Source of the DNA: Marinobacter sp.
Lineage (GTDB): Bacteria > Pseudomonadota > Gammaproteobacteria > Pseudomonadales > Oleiphilaceae
Assembly (NCBI GenBank): GCA_018402255.1
Contig: JAGYIS010000008.1
Location: 434,001-498,000, forward strand
DNA: 64,000 nt
Direction of reading: 5' to 3'
Shown piece by piece: positions 9,998-20,845 of this stretch; positions within the stretch are counted from its first letter, which is position 1; every line of letters begins with the position of its first letter. The notes beneath the pieces are model-generated. The model searched no databases and was not told the origin of the DNA. It saw only the letters and a program-made list of their open reading frames with translations. The position numbers were made by a program, and so were the translations under genes.

Positions 9998-11041
9998 ATG
10001 GCAGAGCCAGACGCACAAACCTCGCCTGCTTTGCCGCCGGCCATTTTCCTGATGGGGCCAACGGCTTCCGGGAAAACCGACCTTGCCATTGAACTTTGCA
10101 AGCGCTTGCCTTGCGACATCATCAGCGTTGACTCGGCCCTGATCTATCGTGGCATGGACATTGGCACAGCCAAGCCAAGTGCGGATGAGTTGGCTGCAGC
10201 GCCTCACCGGCTCATTGATATCTGTGATCCCGCCGATACATACTCTGCCGCAGATTTCCGCCGTGATGCGCTGGTTGAGATGGCAGAAATTGCCGGCCGT
10301 GGTCGCATCCCGTTGTTGGTCGGCGGAACCATGATGTACTTCAAGGCGTTGCTGCATGGGATGTCTGACATGCCCTCGGCCAGCCCTGAGTTGCGTGAAC
10401 AGCTTGAAAGGGAGGCGGCTGAACACGGCTGGGAGCGTTTGCATCGTGAGCTGACCGCCAGTGACCCGGTTGCGGCCGGTTTGATCCATCCCAATAATCG
10501 CCAACGACTGATGCGGGCGCTGGAAGTCATTCGACTGACCGGGCGGCCGATTTCCGAGTTATGGCGGTCGCCGTCGGGAACTTTCGTGCAGGGTGGCCAG
10601 TCAAGTATTGAGGATTACACCTATTTTACTCGTTGGCAGGCAGACGAAAGCCCGAGCCTGCCGTATACTGTTTACCAGTTTGCCTTGGCTCCATCAGAGC
10701 GTTCCGAGCTCCATCGACGAATACAGGGACGCTTTCAGATTATGCTGAAATCAGGCTTTCTGAACGAAGTAGAAGCCTTGATGGGGCGAGGTGATCTCAA
10801 TCCGGATATGCCATCGATGCGTTGCGTTGGGTATCGGCAGGCTTGGGATTACCTTTCAGGTAATAGTGATTATGAGACATTTGTCAGCAAGGGAGTGGCT
10901 GCTACCCGCCAATTGGCCAAGCGGCAGCTTACCTGGTTACGGAAATGGCCAAATGCTCACTGGTTGAACGCCGGTAATCCGCAAGTGGTGATTGAAACCT
11001 TGAAAAAGTCCGGGTTTCACACCACATTTAATCCAGAATAA
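9998..11041 (+). CDS. miaA: tRNA dimethylallyltransferase MiaA
   Basis: Transfers dimethylallyl to N6 of A37 in tRNAs reading UNN codons; MiaB, whose gene is also in this window, then methylthiolates the product. 347 aa, slightly longer than E. coli MiaA. The P-loop GPTASGKT lies at about residues 16-23. The substrate loop [16 protein letters not shown], the LVGGTMMYF segment and the [15 protein letters not shown]-terminal signature are all present. It starts seven nt after the mutL stop and runs into hfq with a 37-nt gap, the same order as in E. coli. Confidence 0.96.
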   Translation: MAEPDAQTSPALPPAIFLMGPTASGKTDLAIELCKRLPCDIISVDSALIYRGMDIGTAKPSADELAAAPHRLIDICDPADTYSAADFRRDALVEMAEIAGRGRIPLLVGGTMMYFKALLHGMSDMPSASPELREQLEREAAEHGWERLHRELTASDPVAAGLIHPNNRQRLMRALEVIRLTGRPISELWRSPSGTFVQGGQSSIEDYTYFTRWQADESPSLPYTVYQFALAPSERSELHRRIQGRFQIMLKSGFLNEVEALMGRGDLNPDMPSMRCVGYRQAWDYLSGNSDYETFVSKGVAATRQLAKRQLTWLRKWPNAHWLNAGNPQVVIETLKKSGFHTTFNPE

Positions 11042-11078
11042 TGACGATCTGCACCTACTCATAAACAGGAGAAAACAC

Positions 11079-11327
11079 ATGTCAAAAGGGCATTCTTTAC
11101 AAGACCCTTACCTCAATGCACTGCGCAAGGAACGCATTCCGGTTTCTATCTTTCTGGTTAATGGCATCAAATTGCAGGGCCAGATTGAATCTTTTGACCA
11201 GTTCGTGATTCTATTGAAAAATACAGTCAGCCAGATGGTGTACAAGCACGCGATTTCGACTGTGGTGCCTGCGCGCAACGTGCGCCTGCCGCCGCAGAAC
11301 CCTGCTGAGGGTGAGTCTGAAGACTGA
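11079..11327 (+). CDS. hfq: RNA chaperone Hfq
   Basis: Hexameric Sm-like RNA chaperone that pairs small RNAs with mRNAs; 82 aa. Sm1 ([32 protein letters not shown] region) and Sm2 ([11 protein letters not shown], residues about 50-60, with the YKH signature) are intact, followed by a short acidic tail. A good AGGAG sits seven nt upstream of the ATG. A terminator-like hairpin follows, separating it from hflX. Confidence 0.98.
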   Translation: MSKGHSLQDPYLNALRKERIPVSIFLVNGIKLQGQIESFDQFVILLKNTVSQMVYKHAISTVVPARNVRLPPQNPAEGESED

Positions 11328-11351
11328 TCCTTGCGGACACTTCCGGTTTTT

Positions 11352-11407
11352 ACACCCGCGTTTCAGGACAGCTCGAGAGCTTGAATGGACGCGGGTGTTT
11401 GCTTTTA
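11352..11407 (+). terminator. Intrinsic terminator-like hairpin after hfq
   Basis: A perfect 10-bp stem (ACACCCGCGT / ACGCGGGTGT) with a 27-nt loop is followed by TTTGCTTTT. It lies between hfq and hflX and could give partial termination within the miaA-hfq-hflX run. Confidence 0.7.
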
Positions 11408-11423
11408 TGGAGCCTGAAATATC

Positions 11424-12716
11424 TTGTTTGAACGTCCTGACGTTGGTGAACGAGCCGTTCTCGTCCACATAGAGTTTACCGCCCATGATGACGTGGAAGA
11501 CCCGGGTGAATTCCGGGAGCTGGTGACATCGGCGGGTGTTGAGCCGATGACCATGGTGACCGGTTCTCGCAAACAGCCCAGCCCGAGGCTGTTTGTAGGT
11601 GATGGCAAGCTTGAGGAAATCAGGGATGCCGTCGCGGCCTATGAGGCCGATGTAGTTCTGTTTAATCACGCCCTGAAGCCCAGTCAGGAGCGAAACATTG
11701 AGCGGGAGCTTCAGTGCCGGGTACTGGATCGTACGGGGGTGATTCTCGATATTTTCGCCCAGCGTGCCAGAACGCATGAAGGTAAGTTGCAGGTTGAGTT
11801 GGCCCAGCTTGAGCACATGTCTACCCGATTGATTCGCGGCTGGACCCACCTGGAGCGCCAGAAAGGCGGTATCGGTTTACGTGGACCGGGCGAAACCCAG
11901 CTCGAGACCGATCGCCGGTTGCTTCGCGAACGCATAAAGTCGATACACAAGCGCCTTGAAAAGGTCCGAAAGCAGCGTGACCAGGGGCGAAGAGCCCGAA
12001 AGCGGGCAGATATTCCCACCTTGTCTCTGGTTGGTTATACCAACGCCGGAAAGTCTACATTATTCAACCGAATTACCACGGCCAGCGTATATGCTGCTGA
12101 CCAGTTGTTTGCGACCCTCGATCCGACGTTGCGCCGGCTGGAACTTCCGGACATCGGGCCGGTCGTAGTGGCGGATACGGTCGGCTTCATTCGACACCTG
12201 CCGCACAAGCTGGTCGAGGCATTCAGGGCAACCCTTGAGGAAACGACACAGGCAACGCTGCTGCTGCACGTGATTGATAGCCATGACGTTCGCCGTGATG
12301 ACAATATCGAGCAAGTGGAGAGTGTGCTTGCCGAAATCGGTGCAGACGAAATTCCCATGCTGCAGGTGTTCAACAAGATCGACCTGCTGGATGACTTTGA
12401 GCCGCGCATAGAGCGCAACGAAGACGGCGTTCCGGTGCGTGCCTGGGTATCTGCGGTGACCGGCCAGGGACTTGATCTGCTGTTTGATGCAGTGGTTGAA
12501 CGACTGGCGGAAGACGTGGTGCATCACTTTGTGGTGCTTGGACCAGCAGACGGAAAGTTACGAGCGTTATTGCACGAGGCCGGGTCGGTGCTTAGTGAAG
12601 AGCACAGAGAGAGCGGCGATTCGGTGGTCGAGGTAAGGCTACAGAATCGGGACTGGTTACAATTGCTGAGTCGCGCCGGAGTCAACGCTGACGCGGTCAG
12701 GCTGGAAAACCGATAG
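11424..12716 (+). CDS. hflX: Ribosome-associated GTPase HflX
   Basis: GTPase that splits and rescues stalled 70S ribosomes under stress; 430 aa. The start appears to be TTG at 11424 (FERPDVGERAVLVHI...), with GGAG 11 nt upstream; no ATG in this frame gives the family N terminus. The N-terminal HflX domain is followed by a coiled linker rich in Arg and Lys (about 165-195). The G domain has GYTNAGKST (about 204), DTVGFIRHLP and NKIDLL. It lies between hfq and hflKC, as in E. coli. Confidence 0.95.
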   Translation: MFERPDVGERAVLVHIEFTAHDDVEDPGEFRELVTSAGVEPMTMVTGSRKQPSPRLFVGDGKLEEIRDAVAAYEADVVLFNHALKPSQERNIERELQCRVLDRTGVILDIFAQRARTHEGKLQVELAQLEHMSTRLIRGWTHLERQKGGIGLRGPGETQLETDRRLLRERIKSIHKRLEKVRKQRDQGRRARKRADIPTLSLVGYTNAGKSTLFNRITTASVYAADQLFATLDPTLRRLELPDIGPVVVADTVGFIRHLPHKLVEAFRATLEETTQATLLLHVIDSHDVRRDDNIEQVESVLAEIGADEIPMLQVFNKIDLLDDFEPRIERNEDGVPVRAWVSAVTGQGLDLLFDAVVERLAEDVVHHFVVLGPADGKLRALLHEAGSVLSEEHRESGDSVVEVRLQNRDWLQLLSRAGVNADAVRLENR

Positions 12717-12800
12717 GACTGAATACCTCAAACTGTTGCCGGGGCCTTGATAAATCCCTAGTATTTGCAGCCATTCGATAATACGTGAACGGAGAGAACT

Positions 12801-13997
12801 ATGGCCTGGAATGAACCGGGTGGAAACCGCAACGACAACGACCCCTGGGGTAACGGTGGTCGTCGCGGCAATGATCAGGGACCACCAGATCTGGACGAGG
12901 CTCTGAAAAAGGGGCTTGAAAAACTCAACCGGATGCTGGGTGGTAAAGGTGGCAACTCCGGCAAATCCGGTGGTAGTGGCAGCTCTGGCGGCAGTGCCGG
13001 TGGTTTCGGAGCAATCTTTGCAATTGCGGCCATTCTCGTCGTCGGTTATGTGGTGGTGCAGTCGTTCTACACGGTAGATGAGCAGGAACGCGCTGTTGTG
13101 TTGCGTTTTGGCGAATACAGCTCCACTGAGAACCCCGGTTTGCGCTTCAAGGTGCCGTTGATCGACAGCGTTTTCAAAGTGGGCGTGACCAACGTACGCA
13201 CCGCTCAGTCCAGTGGTCAGATGCTGACCATGGATGAAAACCTCGTCACCGTGGATCTCCAGGTTCAGTACCGCGTTGGTGATGCCGAGGCTTATGTGCT
13301 GAACGTCCGGGATTCCAATGAAGCCCTGGCCTTCGCCACAGACAGCGCATTGCGTCACGAAGTGGGCAGTTCATCCCTGGATGAAGTTCTGACGGAAGGG
13401 CGTGCAGAGCTTGGCGTCCGGGTTGAGCAGCGGTTGCAGAGCTTCTTGCGCACTTACGGCACAGGCCTCGAAATTGTGCGGGTTAACGTTGAGAGCACTC
13501 AGCCACCACCCGCGGTTCAGGATGCGTTCCGTGAAGTTCAGCGTGCCCGTGAAGATGAGCAGCGCCTGAAAGAGGAAGCCGAAACCTATCGCAACCGGAT
13601 CGTACCGGAAGCGCGTGGTCAGGCCCAGCGGATGATTGAAGAGGCCAACGCCTATTTGTCGGAAGTGGTTGAGCGCGCCCGTGGTGAGAGCTCCCGTTTC
13701 ACCCAGTTGCTGGAGGTCTATCAAATCGCCCCCGACGTGACCCGCGAGCGTATGTACATTCAGTCCGTTGAGCAGGTGCTGGCGAACAGCAGCAAGATCT
13801 TTATCGATACCGAGAGCAGCGGCAACATGATGTATTTGCCGCTTGACCGTCTGATGCAGGGTACCGGTAGCGGTTCTTCCAGCGGCTCTGGCTCGTCTGG
13901 CAGCAGCGGCAATCAGGCGGAAATCGGTACTCTGGCCGATCAGGTGCTGCAGGAATTGCGCACTCGTCAGGATTCCAACATTCGGAGGAGCAGATAA
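12801..13997 (+). CDS. hflK: FtsH protease modulator HflK
   Basis: Band 7/SPFH membrane protein that assembles with HflC into the cage around FtsH; 398 aa. A Gly/Ser/Asn-rich cytoplasmic tail of about 70 residues precedes one membrane helix (about 73-93, FGAIFAIAAILVVGYVVVQSF). The SPFH domain and a long coiled-coil region rich in Glu, Arg and Ala follow (about 230-300). The C terminus has a Gly/Ser tract (GSGSSSGSGSSG). It precedes hflC by one nt. Confidence 0.95.
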   Translation: MAWNEPGGNRNDNDPWGNGGRRGNDQGPPDLDEALKKGLEKLNRMLGGKGGNSGKSGGSGSSGGSAGGFGAIFAIAAILVVGYVVVQSFYTVDEQERAVVLRFGEYSSTENPGLRFKVPLIDSVFKVGVTNVRTAQSSGQMLTMDENLVTVDLQVQYRVGDAEAYVLNVRDSNEALAFATDSALRHEVGSSSLDEVLTEGRAELGVRVEQRLQSFLRTYGTGLEIVRVNVESTQPPPAVQDAFREVQRAREDEQRLKEEAETYRNRIVPEARGQAQRMIEEANAYLSEVVERARGESSRFTQLLEVYQIAPDVTRERMYIQSVEQVLANSSKIFIDTESSGNMMYLPLDRLMQGTGSGSSSGSGSSGSSGNQAEIGTLADQVLQELRTRQDSNIRRSR

Positions 13998-13998
13998 T

Positions 13999-14874
13999 AT
14001 GGGACCCAAAGCTATAGTGGGCCTGGCAGGCGCTCTGATTGTTGTCCTGCTTGTACTGTCCAGCGTGTATATCATTCCGGAAACTCATCGAGGCGTGAAG
14101 CTGCGTTTTGGTGAGTTGGTCCAGACTGACATTCAGGCCGGTTTGCATTTCAAGGTGCCGGTCATCGACGGGATTCGCGAGTTCGATATCCGGGTTCTGA
14201 CCATGGATCTTCCGTCTCGTCAGTACCTGACGGTTGAGAAGAAGCCGTTGGATGTTGATTCCTATATCGCCTGGCGCATCCGTGATGTGGATCAGTACTA
14301 CCGGGCGACCGGCGGTGACGAGTTTCGTGCTCGTTCGCTGATCCAGTCCCGGGTTGACAACGGTTTGCGTGACTCGTTCGGTATTCGGACCATGCATGAG
14401 GTGGTGTCGGGTCAGCGGGATGAACTGATGAACCAGTTGCGCGAGCTTACCAATGAGACCGTAGGCGACGAGTTTGGTATTGAGATTATCGATATCAGGC
14501 TGAAAGCCATCGAGCTCCCTGGTCAGGTCAGCGAAAGCGTATTCCGTCGCATGGCGACCGAGCGTGAGAAGCTGGCTCAGGAATTCCGTTCCCGTGGCCA
14601 GGAGCTGGCTGAGGGTATCCGGGCGGATGCAGATCGGCAGCGGGTGGTAACACTGGCCAATGCTTTCGCAGAGGCTGAGCAAACCCGCGGTCAGGGTGAC
14701 CGTCAGGCGGCTCAGATCTATGCGGATGCCTATGGTTCGGATCAGGAGTTTTATAGCTTCTATCGCAGCTTGCAGGCTTATCGCAACACCTTCGCGGGCA
14801 AGGATGACATCATGGTCATCGACTCGGACAGTGCGTTTATGCGGTTCCTGAAGGATCCGATGGGCGCCAACTGA
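13999..14874 (+). CDS. hflC: FtsH protease modulator HflC
   Basis: SPFH partner of HflK in the FtsH-regulating complex; 291 aa. The N-terminal signal anchor (VGLAGALIVVLLVLSSVYII, about residues 6-25) is followed by an SPFH domain that starts RGVKLRFGEL and a C-terminal helix with SEFYSFYRSL-like sequence (DQEFYSFYRSLQAY). Nearly fused to hflK (one-nt gap) and followed by a strong terminator, so hflKC end a transcription unit. Confidence 0.96.
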   Translation: MGPKAIVGLAGALIVVLLVLSSVYIIPETHRGVKLRFGELVQTDIQAGLHFKVPVIDGIREFDIRVLTMDLPSRQYLTVEKKPLDVDSYIAWRIRDVDQYYRATGGDEFRARSLIQSRVDNGLRDSFGIRTMHEVVSGQRDELMNQLRELTNETVGDEFGIEIIDIRLKAIELPGQVSESVFRRMATEREKLAQEFRSRGQELAEGIRADADRQRVVTLANAFAEAEQTRGQGDRQAAQIYADAYGSDQEFYSFYRSLQAYRNTFAGKDDIMVIDSDSAFMRFLKDPMGAN

Positions 14875-14890
14875 TCACCCTGTGAAGATC

Positions 14891-14925
14891 AAAAAACCGG
14901 AATACCTCGGTATTCCGGTTTTTTT
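14891..14925 (+). terminator. Intrinsic terminator after hflC
   Basis: A GC-rich hairpin (ACCGGAATA / TATTCCGGT, loop CCTCGG) is flanked by an A-run and followed by seven T residues: a classical rho-independent terminator 17 nt past the hflC stop. Confidence 0.9.
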
Positions 14926-15049
14926 GTGCCTGTCAAAGGTGTAGAATTTCGCCGGTTTTGCTTTGGGTTTTCCGGACCCGGGCACCCTAAATCCTGAGTC
15001 ATTCCCCCGACGGCAGCGCCGGCGCGGGAAAAACGGACGACAGAATCTC

Positions 15050-16231
15050 ATGACTGTATCTGATCGCTGGTTGCTGCCTGACGGGGTGGAAGATATTTTG
15101 CCGCCCCTGGCGGGACAGATCGAATCCCTTCGGCGGGATGTAATGGATACTTGCCAGCGCTGGGGTTACCAGCTGGTGATTCCGCCACTGATTGAATACC
15201 TTGAATCACTCTTTACGGGCACTGGCCACGATCTGGAGCTGCAAACCTTCAAGCTGACCGATCAACTGACTGGCCGGATGATGGGTGTGCGGGCCGATAT
15301 GACGCCCCAGGCTGCCCGGATTGATGCTCATACACTGGGTCAGGAAGGCATTACCCGCCTGTGCTACGCCGGGCATGTGTTGCACACCCGGCCGCGCCAT
15401 ATGCTGACTGGCCGGACGCCGATCCAGGCCGGTTGTGAATTGTTTGGCAGCGCCTCTGAGGCGGCTGATCTAGAAGTCATCAGCCTGATGCTGGAGGCCT
15501 TGAGGGTAGCCGGCCTGCGCCGGGTTCACCTGGATCTGGCCCATGTGTCGATTTATGAGAGCCTGATTAACGAAGCCGGATTTGACCGTGACACCGAGGC
15601 TTCCGTCTTTGATGCCATGGCGCGCAAGTCTGTGCCGGAGCTGGATGCCCTGCTGGGCGATTGCCCGGCAGGGTCTGCCGGCGCCCGATTGCGGGAGTTG
15701 GCTCGGGTCAGTGGTGGTATTGAGGCCTTGAACGATGCGCGCAGCATCCTCAGCGGAGCGTCGGTGGCACTCGATGCTGCCCTGGAGCAATTGAGCCGGG
15801 TGGCCGATATGTTGGCCCGAGATTTCCCGGAAGTGGATCTGGGTTTCGATTTCTGTGAACTGCGCGGTTACAACTACCACACCGGCCTGGTGTTCGCGGC
15901 CTATGTGCCGGGCCACGGCGATGCGGTTGGTAAAGGCGGACGATACGATGCCATCGGCAGTGATTTCGGTCGGGCTCGTCCCGCGACCGGGTTCAGCCTG
16001 GATATTCGCGCGCTGACTTCGCTGGGCAAGCGGCCATCGGCCCGAGCCGGCGCGATCTGGGCGCCCGCGGTGGATGATCCGGCGATTGAAGGTGTGATTT
16101 CCGGTCTGAGAATGACTGAAACGGTGGTGAGGGCTTTGCCGGATGATGCCGGAGTAGATCCCGCGGAGCGGGGTTGTGATCGCCAGTTGCGCAAGCAGGA
16201 TGGCAAATGGGTAGTCGAGGCGCTGACCTGA
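15050..16231 (+). CDS. hisZ: ATP phosphoribosyltransferase regulatory subunit HisZ
   Basis: HisRS-like, non-synthetase subunit that activates short-form HisG in the first step of histidine synthesis; 393 aa. The frame is open for 29 more codons upstream, but the ATG at 15050 (MTVSDRWLLPDGVEDILPP) matches the family start. Class II synthetase-like motif 1 and 2 regions are visible (GVRADMTPQAARI; LCYAGHVLHTRP), as is ELRGYNYHTGLVF. The tRNA-binding domain of true HisRS is absent. It sits directly before purA, as in Pseudomonas. Confidence 0.94.
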   Translation: MTVSDRWLLPDGVEDILPPLAGQIESLRRDVMDTCQRWGYQLVIPPLIEYLESLFTGTGHDLELQTFKLTDQLTGRMMGVRADMTPQAARIDAHTLGQEGITRLCYAGHVLHTRPRHMLTGRTPIQAGCELFGSASEAADLEVISLMLEALRVAGLRRVHLDLAHVSIYESLINEAGFDRDTEASVFDAMARKSVPELDALLGDCPAGSAGARLRELARVSGGIEALNDARSILSGASVALDAALEQLSRVADMLARDFPEVDLGFDFCELRGYNYHTGLVFAAYVPGHGDAVGKGGRYDAIGSDFGRARPATGFSLDIRALTSLGKRPSARAGAIWAPAVDDPAIEGVISGLRMTETVVRALPDDAGVDPAERGCDRQLRKQDGKWVVEALT

Positions 16232-16296
16232 TAGGTCTGGTGACTGTTGTTCGGTTTAAATTTGCAGGACTTGAGCCATCGGCTCGTCTGAATTGA

Positions 16297-17601
<1,305 letters not shown>

Positions 17602-17613
17602 TTCCCGAGAATG

Positions 17614-17652
17614 AAAAAACCGCCTGCGGCACATGCCCCAGGCGGTTTTTTT
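17614..17652. terminator. Bidirectional intrinsic terminator between purA and cmoB
   Basis: The A-run plus CCGCCTG and its complement CAGGCGG plus a T-run enclose a 12-nt loop. U-tracts on both strands allow it to end both purA (plus) and cmoB (minus) transcripts, whose stops lie 12 and 17 nt away. Confidence 0.88.
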
Positions 17653-17668
17653 GTTTCCAGGGCGAAGC

Positions 17669-18661
17669 TCAGGGCTTTTCGGCGATGATCGTCGCGCGCT
17701 TCGGTCCCGGATAACCTTCTATCGTTTTGCTTGAGTCGTTCGGATCGAGGAAGTCCGCCAGCGAGTTAAACCGCATCCAGTCGGTTTGTCGTTGCTCGTC
17801 GGTGCTGGTCACACTGACGTCCACCACGCGCGCGTTACGGTATCCGGCACGATCCAGCCATCTTAACAGCGTCGGGCAGCTGGGCAGGAACCAGACATTG
17901 CGCATCTGGCCGTAACGGTCCTCCGGCATCAGGCTGTGGCCTTCTGGTCCGTCTACCACCAGGGTTTCCAGCACCAGTTCACCACCACGACGCAGAGTGC
18001 CTTTGAGCTCCAACAGGTGATCCAGTGGTGATCGTCGATGGTAGAGCACGCCCATGGAAAACGTGGTATCGAACATCTCAAGGTTTTCGGGCAGGTCCTC
18101 CATTTTCACTGGCAACAAATCCACCGATACCTCGCCCAGATAGCGTTTGACCGCCAGGAACTGGAACATGAACAGCAGGCCCGGATCAATGCCCACCACG
18201 CGTCGGGCACCTGCGCCGGCCATGCGCCAGCAGTGGTAACCGGAGCCGCAACCAACGTCCAGGATGGTGCGACCGTTTAAGTCCGCCAGATGCGGCGCAA
18301 CCCGGTCCCACTTCCAGTCTGAACGCCACTCGGTGTCTATGTGGGTGCCGAAGAAGTTGAATGGCCCCTTGCGCCAGGGCATCAGGCCTCGCAGGCCTTG
18401 CTGCAGCAGTTCGTCCTGAGCGGTGTGCAATGGCGTGGGCGCAGTTAAGGCAACGACTGAATTGTTCAGGTTGGCAATGCCACCGTCGATCTCAGGCAGC
18501 GTGTCCAGCGCAGACTGCCACCGCGTCATGTCTCCGTGGGGCGCGTCTTCAAAGCGGCGGATCATCTGTTGCGTGAGCAGATCGCCCCAGTGGGTCTGAT
18601 CGGACTGTTGCAGGTAAGTGATGAAGGGGGCGAAGTGTTCTCGCCAGTCAAAAGATGCCAT
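17669..18661 (-). CDS. cmoB: tRNA U34 carboxymethyltransferase CmoB
   Basis: Uses carboxy-SAM made by CmoA to turn ho5U34 into cmo5U34 in tRNA; 330 aa. The Rossmann SAM fold has ILDVGCGSGYHCWRM (about residues 124-138) and GIDPGLLFMFQF. The family signature GVLYHRRSPLDHL is clear. The start follows the cmoA stop by 21 nt, giving a cmoAB operon. Confidence 0.95.
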   Translation of the reverse strand: MASFDWREHFAPFITYLQQSDQTHWGDLLTQQMIRRFEDAPHGDMTRWQSALDTLPEIDGGIANLNNSVVALTAPTPLHTAQDELLQQGLRGLMPWRKGPFNFFGTHIDTEWRSDWKWDRVAPHLADLNGRTILDVGCGSGYHCWRMAGAGARRVVGIDPGLLFMFQFLAVKRYLGEVSVDLLPVKMEDLPENLEMFDTTFSMGVLYHRRSPLDHLLELKGTLRRGGELVLETLVVDGPEGHSLMPEDRYGQMRNVWFLPSCPTLLRWLDRAGYRNARVVDVSVTSTDEQRQTDWMRFNSLADFLDPNDSSKTIEGYPGPKRATIIAEKP

Positions 18662-18682
18662 GGGCTAGTTTGCGTCCTGAAA

Positions 18683-19453
18683 TCAGCGGGTTTTGATGGC
18701 CAGCATGGAGACAAAGTTGAAGCATTGGTACCACACCAATACCTGTTCAAAGCCGGCTTTCAGCAATCGTTCACGGTGTTCGGTCAGCGTCTCCGGGATG
18801 AGTACCTGCTCGATCGCTGCTCGTTTCTGACTGATTTCGAGATCGGAATAGCCATTGGCCCGTTTGAATTCATGGTGCAGGCGGGTCTGGATGTCCTGCT
18901 CGCGGTCAGACTCAAAACGGATCTTTTCAGAAAGAATCAGGGCGCCGCCGGGGAGCGTTGCCCCGGCAATGCGGGTCAGCAGGCCGAGTCGATGTTCCGG
19001 TGGGACAAACTGCAGGGTAAAGTTCAGCGTGGTGACTGAGGCCTGGCTCAGCTCTGTTTTCAGCAGGTCCTCGCAGCGCAGGGTGACCGGCAGGTCGTGG
19101 TCATCCAGGGCAATGTAGTGTTCGCAACGCTCGATCATCGCACTGGAGTTGTCAACGCCCACCAGAGTGCAATCCTGATAGGGTATGCCGTGGCGCATGG
19201 CCAGCGTTGAGGCGCCCAGTGAGCAGCCAAGATCGTAGCAGTGGGAGCCTCGCTGCGCATACTGTTCGGTAATCACCTCGATCATTGGAATAATCGTAGT
19301 GTAGCCGGGCACGGAACGGCGGATCATGTCTGGAAAGACCCGAGCAACGGAGGCGTCAAAGCGGAAGTCTTCCGGGTTGCGCTCGGTGGCAAACAGCCGG
19401 TCCGTGATCTGTTCCGGTGGTGAGGCCTTGCTGTCAGTCATCGGTGCGCTCAT
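18683..19453 (-). CDS. cmoA: Carboxy-SAM synthase CmoA
   Basis: Makes carboxy-S-adenosyl-L-methionine from SAM and prephenate for CmoB; 256 aa. SAM-binding features include CYDLGCSLGASTLAM (about 68-82), VGVDNSSAMIERC and the family-typical LILSEKIRFE. The start overlaps the upstream unknown gene by 20 nt, suggesting translation coupling. Confidence 0.95.
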   Translation of the reverse strand: MSAPMTDSKASPPEQITDRLFATERNPEDFRFDASVARVFPDMIRRSVPGYTTIIPMIEVITEQYAQRGSHCYDLGCSLGASTLAMRHGIPYQDCTLVGVDNSSAMIERCEHYIALDDHDLPVTLRCEDLLKTELSQASVTTLNFTLQFVPPEHRLGLLTRIAGATLPGGALILSEKIRFESDREQDIQTRLHHEFKRANGYSDLEISQKRAAIEQVLIPETLTEHRERLLKAGFEQVLVWYQCFNFVSMLAIKTR

Positions 19454-19799
19454 CCGGGTTGGCTGCCGGGTTCGGGTCTGTCGGTGATGGCCTGTTGCAC
19501 CTCACGCCCCGGTTTTTGTAGTCCACCAGAATGCCCCGGAATGACGGATCAACGTCTGCGGCGATGGCCAGGTAGCCGTTTTCGCACGCTGCGTGCAGTT
19601 CCGATGATTTTCGGGACATACGAAAGCTCTCGCCTGGCTGTATGTGAACGGCTTTAAAATCACCCACCGGCACATGATCCTTGTGTTCCGTGTGATCTAT
19701 TCGGCCGCTGAGTTCCAGCACCAGCACGGTGGCGATGATGGTCGCAATGCCGGTGATAATAAGGCTGCGGACGGTATAGCGGGCTTCGTTATCGCTCAT
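19434..19799 (-). CDS. Hypothetical single-pass membrane protein
   Basis: Not recognised. 121 aa; a short cytoplasmic N terminus is followed by one membrane helix at about residues 11-30 (SLIITGIATIIATVLVLELS). A periplasmic-looking region contains two cysteines (in HAACENGYLAI and NRGVRCNRP) that could form a disulphide, then a Pro/Asn/Asp-rich tail. It overlaps the start of cmoA by 20 nt and lies 21 nt after the srkA-like gene, so it is probably expressed from the same operon. The coding frame is supported by context and the absence of competing frames, not by a known family. Confidence 0.7.
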   Translation of the reverse strand: MSDNEARYTVRSLIITGIATIIATVLVLELSGRIDHTEHKDHVPVGDFKAVHIQPGESFRMSRKSSELHAACENGYLAIAADVDPSFRGILVDYKNRGVRCNRPSPTDPNPAANPDERTDD

Positions 19800-19820
19800 G
19801 GATACCTCGTGTCGGAGTGT

Positions 19821-20840
19821 TTAAAACTGGCCGGGCAGGCTGATTGCGGGCTCTTGCAGAGCGCCCAGCTGTTCACGCAATGCCAGAATCTGATCGGACC
19901 AGTACCGTGGCTGGGCAAACCAGGGGAAGAATCGGGGAAACGCCGGATCTTCCCAGCGCCGTGCCAGCCAGGCGCAGTGGGCTATCTGGCGGTAGCAGCG
20001 CAGGGGTTCAATCAGGTGGCGTTCGCGGCGGTTGAAGTCTCGAAACATCTCGTAGCCTTCGAGCAGTTCGCCCAGTTGATCGCCTTTTTCGATGGATTCA
20101 CCGTTCAGCAGCAGCCACATGTCCTGCACGGCGGGCCCGGTGCGGCAGTCATCCAGATCGACAAACAGCATGGTTTCATCCCGGCACAGAATGTTGCCGG
20201 CGTGACAGTCACCGTGAATTCTCAGGGTGCTTATCTCACCGGCATCCGCCATGTGCTGCTGGCAGCCGGCGACCAGGTCGGGAATCAGGCTGTCCCAGGC
20301 TGGTCGCAGGTCGTTGGGAATCCAGTCTCCGCTGATCAGCAGGTCGTTGTGCTGTTTGATACCTTCGATCAGGTCAAACCCGGGTCGATGCAGGAATGGC
20401 CGGGCGGCGCCGAGATTGTGGATCTGGCCCAGCCATTGGCCGAGCCGATACAAGGTATCGGTTACGCTGGTGTCCGGTGCCTGGCCGCCACGCTGGGGAA
20501 ACACGGCAAACAGGAAGTCTTTGTGTTGCCCCAGGGAGTCACCACCGGGCATCACCATGGGCGCAACAACCGGTATGTCAGCTTGTTGAAGCTCGAGTGA
20601 GAATTCGTGCTCCTCACGGATTGATGCCTCAGACCAGCGCCCGGGGCGGTAGAATTTGGCAATAATCGGCGGCGCGTCTTCGAGGCCCACCTGATAAACC
20701 CGGTTTTCGTAGCTGTTGAGGGCGAAAAGTCGGCCACTTACCTCAAAACCCGCCTCTTCGAGGGCATCCAGAATCACATCTGGTGTCAGTGTGTCGTAGG
20801 GATGGGTCGAAGGTGACAGGTTAGATGGCTCATGTTGCAT
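19821..20840 (-). CDS. srkA: Stress response kinase A-like Ser/Thr protein kinase (YihE/RdoA)
   Basis: Aminoglycoside-phosphotransferase-fold kinase; E. coli SrkA counters MazEF-type death signals and Cpx-linked stress. 339 aa from the ATG at 20840; a longer frame exists, but MQHEPSNLSP... gives the usual length. Visible motifs are NSYENRVYQV (glycine-loop equivalent), IAKFYRPGRW with the ATP lysine, the Brenner motif RIHGDCHAGNIL with catalytic Asp, and LFVDLDDCRTGP for metal binding. It follows an unknown gene by five nt. In E. coli srkA precedes dsbA; that partner is absent here. Confidence 0.88.
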   Translation of the reverse strand: MQHEPSNLSPSTHPYDTLTPDVILDALEEAGFEVSGRLFALNSYENRVYQVGLEDAPPIIAKFYRPGRWSEASIREEHEFSLELQQADIPVVAPMVMPGGDSLGQHKDFLFAVFPQRGGQAPDTSVTDTLYRLGQWLGQIHNLGAARPFLHRPGFDLIEGIKQHNDLLISGDWIPNDLRPAWDSLIPDLVAGCQQHMADAGEISTLRIHGDCHAGNILCRDETMLFVDLDDCRTGPAVQDMWLLLNGESIEKGDQLGELLEGYEMFRDFNRRERHLIEPLRCYRQIAHCAWLARRWEDPAFPRFFPWFAQPRYWSDQILALREQLGALQEPAISLPGQF

Positions 20841-20845
20841 AGAGT

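Noticed and set aside
19434..19453. Possible frameshift joining cmoA to the upstream unknown gene
   Set aside because: The 20-nt overlap is consistent with translational coupling; cmoA has a normal N terminus and the unknown ends in an ordinary disordered tail.
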